NCBI GenBank assembly: GCA_001939145.1
Contig: LSRX01000593.1
Location: 63,301-127,300, forward strand
Length of the DNA: 64,000 nt
From: Symbiodinium microadriaticum
Lineage: Eukaryota > Sar > Dinophyceae > Suessiales > Symbiodiniaceae
Direction of reading: 5' to 3'
The notes beneath the pieces were generated by a model. That model saw only the letters and a program-made list of their open reading frames with translations, had not been told where the DNA came from and searched no databases. The first letter of the stretch is position 1. Every line of letters begins with the position of its first letter. Shown piece by piece: positions 1-8,000 of the stretch. The position numbers and the translations under genes are program-made.

Positions 1-75
1 CGATACCCTAAACCCTAAACCCCTAAACCCTAAACTTGCCTAAACCCTAAAAGGCCCTAAACCCTAAACCCTAAT
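1..75. repeat. Telomere-like CCCTAAA block at the left edge
   Basis: Degenerate CCCTAAA units with interruptions (TTGCC, AGGCC). The C-rich orientation would suit a left chromosome end. However, only about 75 bp is present and dozens of similar blocks lie internally, so this is interstitial-type repeat. Confidence 0.8.
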
Positions 76-578
76 AGCCTGTTACTACTTCAGCTTGAAA
101 GCTGGCGGGGATCCCGAGACCCGGAGTTCTTCTGAGCTGCCAAATTGCTTACTCTTACTTCTGTGTCTGCGTCTTCTTTGCCTCAAGCCCCCCCCCCCCC
201 CCCNCTAAAGCCTCACCTGTCAGATCCCTAGAAACGCTAAGCCCATCCCAGACGCTAAAGAAGACATTTGGCTGGCGTAAGATTTGCAGAGTCTCTGCCT
301 GGCAAAGGCCAACCCGGCTGCTTTCCGACAGCCTATTTAATGGCACCGCAGGCCTGCTTGAAGCCCTTGCAGATGCTTTTGTCTTCGTTGCCTTGGGGTT
401 GCTGGCAGCTATTCGAACTGACTTGCTCCGGATTTTCGAGTCGTGGGCTCTTCGGGTTTGGGTTTCCGGGCTTCAGATCTTTATCAGGAGATACAGGGGG
501 AGGCTCGGGCTTGTCAGGCTTGTTTCAAGCATCTAGCAACGAAGTCGAGCATGGTTCGCACCCTTATTCCGAACGCGG
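76..578. other. Non-genic; contains a poly-C run and an unresolved base
   Basis: A poly-C run (188-203) is followed by an N at 204, probably a homopolymer sequencing problem. No convincing gene is seen; open frames here show no conserved feature. Confidence 0.5.
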
Positions 579-787
579 ATGCCCGCCAGCAAGAAGGTGC
601 CGAAAGTCACTCCAGTTGGACTACATGCTTGGATGGTTTAAGCGTTCATCTTCTCGTCTCATGCCTCTGTTGTCTCCTTCCTGCATTTCCTGGGAGGATT
701 CGCTGCAACAGCAGGCGCAACAGGCGCAGCAAGGGCAGAATCCGCAAGCGGGGCAGCAGCCACAGCACCAGCTGCCGACGGCGCATC
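579..787 (+). CDS. Candidate gene start: two short exons with a 61-nt intron
   Basis: Exon 1 (579-635) begins ATG and encodes MPASKKVPKVTPVGLHAWM. It ends at a codon boundary with a GT donor at 636. A pyrimidine-rich tract leads to an AG at 695-696. Exon 2 (697-787) continues in the same frame as a Gln-rich stretch (DSLQQQAQQAQQG and on) and ends at a strong GTGAGA donor overlapping an in-frame TGA. Further exons would be expected downstream but I could not assign them. The family is not recognised. The in-frame join and splice signals are seen; that it is a transcribed gene is inference. Confidence 0.33.
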
Positions 788-792
788 AGTGA

Positions 793-1796
793 GAGAGGCC
801 CCAGTTTCGGATATTCCTGGTACCTGGTAGTTTCACGGTGTCAGGTGTCACGAACCTTATGAATTTTAAACCCTAAGCCCTAGACCCCGAAAGCCTTAAG
901 CCCTAGGCCCTAGACCAGGCTTCCTGAAGGTCGTGTGCACAACCATCAAGCTACTGGGCCGTGAGTTCAATGTAGGGTTCGGGTTTTTGTTGGGGGAATT
1001 TGCGGAATGTAAACATAACCTCAGGATTCGGGACAAATGTTGTTCGTGATTATTGGGCGACCGTATCTACAATATGAGAAGAACATTTTTTTTTCAGCCC
1101 ACCGGTTGATCGGACACCTAAGATCAACAGGAGAAGCATTGCTTGAGAATCTTGGGCATTTTGGGTGTCCGAGTCCTTGATCAATCGCTAGCTTGGGGAC
1201 CTTGCGAGAGGCTGCACCAGCTGCAGCACCAGTATAAGCGAAACGACCAGCTGCACCTCGCTGCAAGCGCCGGAGGTGATGATGCTCGTGGCGACGATGA
1301 CGATGACCATGACGATGGCGATGATGCTTATGGTGGTGTTGGTGGCGACGATGATAGTCTCGACGATGATCGACGAGGATGCCATTGACGCCGCCACTGC
1401 TGGCTGATAGTGCTGATGCTGATACAGATGCCGATGGTGCTGCCGATGCGGGCTGACGATGAGCATGGACATCGTTTTGGCACCGGAATGCAACATAGTA
1501 CTTTGTATCTGCAACATCAACTTCTGAAGGCGCCGTGCCCTGATCGACCAGCAGGCGCTCGCAACCCTGTCACTCGATGGCAACACGGGTGCATGGTGAG
1601 GAGACGCGCTTTCGGATGTATCAGTCAGGCCATGGTACGGTAGGTTGCTTGGAGTGAGGAGTGTCGCGTTTAGGTTCAGGAAGCACTTGGCGAGGCGTGA
1701 CTAGATGAAAGCACAAGGCAGCACCAGCTGTTGATCAAACATGCAAGAATCGGCCTTTTCGTGGAGGTGGGTAAAACTTGCGGGTAGCAATGCTCG
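793..1796. other. Non-genic stretch with GAY triplet repeat
   Basis: A GAT/GAC-rich repeat (about 1270-1385) gives spurious Asp-rich or Val/Ile-rich open frames. The telomere-like heptamer is nearly absent except around 864-915. No gene is supported. The retrotransposon inserted at the right edge. Confidence 0.55.
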
Positions 1797-1801
1797 GTAT
1801 C
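1797..1801. repeat. Target-site duplication, left copy (GTATC)
   Basis: GTATC directly precedes the LTR that begins at 1802 and matches 10796-10800 exactly. Five base pairs is the usual duplication length for copia integrases. Confidence 0.9.
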
Positions 1802-2025
1802 TGCAGCGGAGGTAGCTGCACTGGGCGTTTGGGCTCTTCAAGAGGGGTTCCAGCTTCAAACCTTTCGTGAATCACAAGCGCACACGCTCGGGGATTTATG
1901 CGCACTCAGCACACGCAGCAATGGCTCTCGTTTGGCTGACACAAAAGGGGCCCCTTCATGAGCCTTCACATGCGACGGTAGATGCTGCTGATGAAAACAT
2001 CACTAGACAGGTCATACCTGTTGCA
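1802..2025 (-). repeat. 3' LTR of the copia element
   Basis: This 224-bp copy is identical by eye to the 5' LTR. The polyprotein stop codon (TGA, 1966-1968) lies about 60 bp inside it, so the last 20 or so codons of the polyprotein are LTR-encoded. It should supply the polyadenylation signal. Confidence 0.93.
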
Positions 2026-5000
2026 CCACCCCCAAAAGGCTTCAGCAGCATCTGGGCTATACGGCTCATGAGGGGAATCAAGATAGTCTTGAACGGTGCC
2101 TACGGCAGTGGTTCCTGCCTTGCGACTCTTCTTAGCTGAAGTGAAAGACGGGTCGTACCGGATACACCAGTGACCCGTTCTTAAGAACTTCAACATGCCC
2201 TCACGACAGTCAGCCCTCTTCTTCGTGAGAGCATCCGCAAGATCAAAGTCACTCGCCACCCATCGTAACTCACAGGCAGCCCGGCGAAGGTTACCACGTA
2301 GTTGGAAGGCCTGCAAGGCTGCCCTCATGTTGCTCAATCCAAGAAGAGGTGACTCGTTCACTTCAACAGCGTCGTAGCCTCCTCTGCTCTCGGTGCAGAG
2401 AACTCCTTTGATGCCTGCGATTTGGCGTTCCACAACGTCAACGAAGTCGACTCGGAGAGGTCGTTGGGCATCATGTCCGCATGCGCCGTGAAGCTCTGAC
2501 CACAAGAGTCGAGCCCTGAAGTTATGGTCCTCAGCCTCCAGGATCGACTGAACCTCTGCGTCGTTGCTTCCAATGGCCTTTCGCTTGAGCTTCCATGTGC
2601 GCCAGCCAATCAATGACATCGGACACACGCACCCAGTAACACTTTCAGGCCCAGCCAAAAGTGTGACCAAGCCTCCTGTAGAGTCTCCCTTTGGGCGGTT
2701 CGCATGAGCCTGATCACCCATTGAGACGAAAACCACATCTCTCCAGTGCTTGGCCTTAACGAACTTCTTGAAGTGTAGCTTGAAGGGTTCCTGTCGAACT
2801 TCTGAGACAACCTGCTGGATTTCCCTGGCAGTTTCCATGGTTCCATTCGTCACCAGGTCTGTGAGAAGCAGGTTGCATCTCGCACATACCTGAGGTTGCG
2901 ACTGTATCGCGACCCACTGCAACGCTCCCAGGGACGCTCGACAAGCGTCTATGTCTCGCTTGCTGAGGGCTGTGTCAGTCCTGAGTCGTTCGGGCACAAT
3001 GTCCACATCCATGAGCGCCTCAATGTAGTAGCTCTGGTCCACCACGATCTCGTCGTAGCCGTTCTCGTCCTTCACGGTGGATACGTCTGTTCCAGCGTGC
3101 CTGTAGGAACCAGTCTTGGCCATTCCCCACTTGTAGGCATTGTTGATGCGCTCTTTGATGGCCAACCACTCATCTGACCCATCACCAATCCGGTGGAAGT
3201 CATCCACATGACCTCCCATTGCGCCGATGGTCTTGGGGTGATTGCCGTCCATCTTGTCCTTGGATAACCAAACCCATAGACAACGTTCTCCAAGAACAGC
3301 CTGTGCACCAAGTCCAGTAAGGGTTTTGTGGAGCGAAAGCCATAGTCCTCTTGGTGCCGTTGTACTCCCGTAGATATTGCGCAGCACCCGCATGACACTG
3401 TCTGAGCTTAGTCCAAGAGCTTCTCGAAGTTCTTGAACTCCAGTTGTCCATAGTTCTTGGTCTGCTTCCGTCGGCTGGGTTTGTAGGAAAGCAGTAGCCA
3501 GGTCAAGACCTTCAAGGTGCCATTGGGAGTCCACAGCCATGGCATACAAGAGGTTGCGTCCCAGCATAGACTGTACGGGGCTCGCGGTTTTAAAGCTGGG
3601 GTCAAGCAGGCTCGGGTGCTGAAAGCCGAGCAAGACTATTCTTGCCTTTGCTTTCTTCGTGCCCTCGACATTGTGGACAGTCTGTGGGTTCTCACGGCTG
3701 TCTTTCTTGGCCTCAGGCTGATCCTCTGGAGGTACAAGTTTCCATGTAAGAACCCAGCGAGCTTTCACGATGCGGCCTGAATCCATCGCTTGACGAAGCT
3801 CAGCATCATCTAGGCATTTCCTAACTGCTTCATTCTTGATGAAGGAGTCCACTTCCTTCATCTTTGCTCTCTGGAACAAACACTTCTCCTTCTCGGGCAG
3901 CCGGGAAAGAACGACTTCGGAATCTTTCATCTTCTTCACCAGGTACAGAATAGGATCTCGCTCCAGGAACTTGCGTTGCCGGTTGCTTTCAGGAGCGGGC
4001 AGATCAAATTCAATCTTCATGAACTCCTCGGTTTCCTGGAAGGCAGTGAAGACGTCGATGGTGTCCTTGGGCTTGCGCTCTTCCATGTAGAGCTCGTCTA
4101 CCCAAGTGGTTTCCGTTTTCGGACGCTTTGCCTCGGGATCCTCGTAGTCGTTCACACCTTCTTCTCGATCTCGAGTGGTGTTGGCCGAAGGATTGTCCGT
4201 TCCCAGAGCCTGCTCGTCGGTATTCGTCGCCTCCGCAGTTGTGGTAGATGCCGTAGGCGTAGGATTCAACGTAGTCTTCCGTGACACCCTCCGGGTTGGT
4301 TGAACAAGAGTTCGCTTGTCCGGTGCTTGTGGTAGATCAGGTAGTTCCGTCTCGTTCTCATCGGGCACTTGGTCGGTGAGGTCGACGTACTCCCGGTTGG
4401 GCATGATGTCTGACAGAGTCCGCCAGGTGGCAGACTTGTCCTCTCCAGAAGTTTCGAACTGGAACTTCTCGGTCTCAGTGACTGGTCTCACCGAGTGAAC
4501 CGAACACCTGAACATCTGTGATCCCACAAGAACCCAGACAATGTGACGTCGGCTGTCATCAGCTTCCTGATGGGGTAGCACTTCATGGAAGACCACTCTT
4601 CCCGGTCCAATCCAGTGAGGCCTGCCAGACTTGCGCAGTCCTCCACGTGGACCCTTGAATTGTTGCTGTGGCCAGACCTTGCGCCACACCTTGACCAGTT
4701 CCATGGGACCAAATTCGCGTAGAGGTTGTCGAACCGTAGTGTTGGCGAGCTTGGAGAGTACTCGCTTGGCCCGTGTAGATCGGGCCACCTCCTCCGCCTT
4801 GGCACGTGCTTGCACCAACTTGACAAACTCATGCTGGTAGTCGGACGTGAGGAATGTCCGCACATCTTCATCGGTGAGTGAATACTCACGCCCAAATGCC
4901 CATTGAAAGGAGGAGAATCCTCCTGTGTACTCCGTGGCATTCAAGGCAGAAGATGCCAGGATCAAGGTCACCGTGGGGTCCTGGCTCAAGCTCTCCAAGT

Positions 5001-8000
5001 GGATAGCTGAAGCCGTCATCTTCACATCTTGAACTCCAGCTTCTAGAACACCATGTGACCAAGCTTCTTTCTCAGCCACGTAGGACATCTGAATGTTGGC
5101 ATGACTTGCAAACTCGTGCACTGCATCGGATACAAAGCTCTTCGCTGCGTCCAAAACAAGAAGACGGGGTTTTGGAAATGCTGCAAGCCAGCCTTCGGCA
5201 AAACTTCGAAGGAAGTCTTCTCCTGATTCGGATCGCATCTCCAGGAAGTCGTAGACATACAAGGGCTTCACCATCCTCAGCTTTGTTGCCAAGTCCATGA
5301 ACAGTAGAAACTTCACCTTCGTCTTGCTTCCAGGAGGCACCCATTCAGCTGAGTCCACGCCAACCGCCTCCCATGCGCCATACAACGAGTGCGTAGATGC
5401 GGGTGGTATCTGACCCGAACTTGTGCCGCCTGGTTTCAAACTCAAACACGCGGGACACCGATGACGAAGGGCTGCCTGTACCTTCCACTCGGGGTGACCT
5501 GCGTCTTTGATGATCTTGGCCATGTTTCTGTTCGTAGGATGTCCTGCTGCTTTGTGGAACTTGGCAATCTGCGCCTCCCAACTGGATTGTTCAGCTTCAG
5601 AAGGACCATCACCTGTGTCTACACTAACATTGTGACCACCAGGATCTGAGGTTGAAGTCGCTGTAGTCGCTGGAAAGTGGTCCTTGACTGTTGGTGTCGA
5701 ATCACCAGGATCTGAGGTTGAAGTCGTTGTAGTCGCCGAAAAGTGGTTCTTGATTGTCGGCAGCTCCACCAAATCTCGAGGAAGATCGTATTGTTGTGGT
5801 AGAGGATAATCCAATTTCCGAAGTGCAGTCCAGTCACTGGATGACAGGTACGGAGTGGATCTGGTAGTGAATGCCGTCAATGTAAGTCGCTGACCCTTCC
5901 ACGATTGAGTGGCATGTGTCACTTCCGGAGAGAAAGTGATAAACTGATGTCTTGTCTGGGCCACATAGCCTTGATGCAGACTGCCATCTGGTAGTCGACG
6001 TCGCACAGCTCCATAGCCGTCTGGTGGTTCACCTTTCAACCAAATGCCACCATTCTCACATGGGCCCAAACCATGAATCACATTGACAGTGCCCTTGCAG
6101 TTGTGGTTGTCGGTGTGGGGCACAGTCCTGCCATTGAGCGTCATGGCGATGCTGGACCATCGCCGGTGAGGTAGCCAATGCCTCAAATATGAATTTATGT
6201 AACGGTTCAGTTCCGGATAGCGTGAGGAGTTTCGGGTAACTCCAGAAAAGGCTCCGTGGGAGTAAGCTCCCAAAAGGATATGGAATGGAGACTGTTGCCA
6301 TCGAGAGTGAGGTTTCTTCTCGACAAAAGTCTGCTTCGCTTGCTTGGCAAACTCCAGGAGGATGTTCTCGCAGACGTCCATATCAAATCGTTCACGTAGT
6401 CGGGCTTCACGACATAGCGTCTCCAAACCAAGTCGTGTAGCTTCCACCATCTGCGCGTCCATGTAGCATTCCTCCTCTTCGTGCTCGTAGTCGTTGTCGT
6501 GTTCCTCCAGAACACACTTCCACAGATCATCGCCTCCTCCTGATTCTATGGGTACCGACCCATCCCGTTGTTGTAGTAATTGAAGATGCCGCTGGGGTAC
6601 AGTCCGATCTTGCCAATGTCGAGTAATCGCCTGCACCAACTTCCAGGGGTAGTAAGAGGAAGCTTCTTGATCATGTCCTTCTCGGGTGCAATGTTTCCCA
6701 TGATTTCCGGGACAAATCTTTGCCCGAAAAGCATGATGGAAGGACTCGTCGGTGGTGTAGACAAGCCATGGCTTCCGTATGAACATACCCGACTCAGGGT
6801 CTCGGAGTCCATAGTTGCATCCATCAATGCGGCAACGGAGCCAGGGCATGCCATTCTTCTCCAGGTAATCCTGCAGCTCCACCATGGGCACTTGTTTCCA
6901 ACCACCACAGGGATGAGGCCATTCAAAGTAGATGTCCAAGTCGTTGTCGGCCTCAAGCGACTCCTTCAGAAATGAGACGACGTTCCACAGTAGTCGTCGT
7001 TCACGGCGTCGTCCCTGTTCAAACTTGTGGTTGTCGGACGGGGAGTTGTGGTTCATGGTTCCCCAAACGCACCACTTACTGCTTGGTAGGCTTAGCCAAA
7101 TCCGTCGGGGCCGATGTACCTGACGGAGTTCTCGTAATCGTTCCCAGGTGTCCTTGTGGTAGAGGTCGTAACCATTTTGAAAGTTGATTTGCCTGGGCTT
7201 TAAGCCATGCTCCTCGGCTGCTGCACTTAGCCAGCCGTGGGGTCCACATGAAATCTCCCAAAGTCCTTCTCGGTCATGTAGGTGAAGACCCATTAGCATG
7301 CTTGCCGAAGTCGCCATCATCAAAGTAGACATAGCCATCACCTTCTGCACCACTTGCCGTGATGCTTCCTTGGCCGACGGTTCACCTTGACCGCTCTTCA
7401 TGCGTAGCCGCCCTGCGCTTCCGTCTCGTAGGCCTGGACCAGCTCCTCGTCGTCGTCCGGCACCGCCACCTCCCAACTGGAAGTGGTCGCCGGTGATGTC
7501 ATCATTTCCGGGATCGTCGTTGATGAGCAAGACTTGTTTCTTGCCTCGCGGATGGCCTTGTTCAGAACTTCCTCGGCATTGATCTTCGCCAGCATGTGGC
7601 GACAAATCTGAGCTGTGGGGAGAGCATCTCCCATCAACGGCTGCAGCTCGCTCAACATCCGCTTGATCATGCCGGGATTCTCCACAGTTGTGTGCTGCGA
7701 GCTCGATCCCTGTCTTGGGGTGTACAGAAGACGTACACAGCACACCGCGCAGACCACCCACTGGCCGTGGAGATTGGCTTGAGGAGCACTTGGAGTGTGA
7801 GTTCCCCAGCAGGGCCATTGTGTGGCTTTGGCCCTGGGATCTCTCACATCCATCTTCATAACCCGCGTTGGGTCCAGTGGCTTCGCCTTGTTCTTCGCCG
7901 CCGCAGACTTTGCCTTCAGGCTTGCCACCATGATCTTCTCCACCTCGGGATCCACAGAGACCGCGTCGGGCTTGGTTGCACGCGACGACGCCGCCATGGT

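Noticed and set aside
1-75. True chromosome end (telomere)
   Set aside because: Only about 75 bp of degenerate units, with many longer identical-type tracts internally; a real telomere cap would be longer and more regular.
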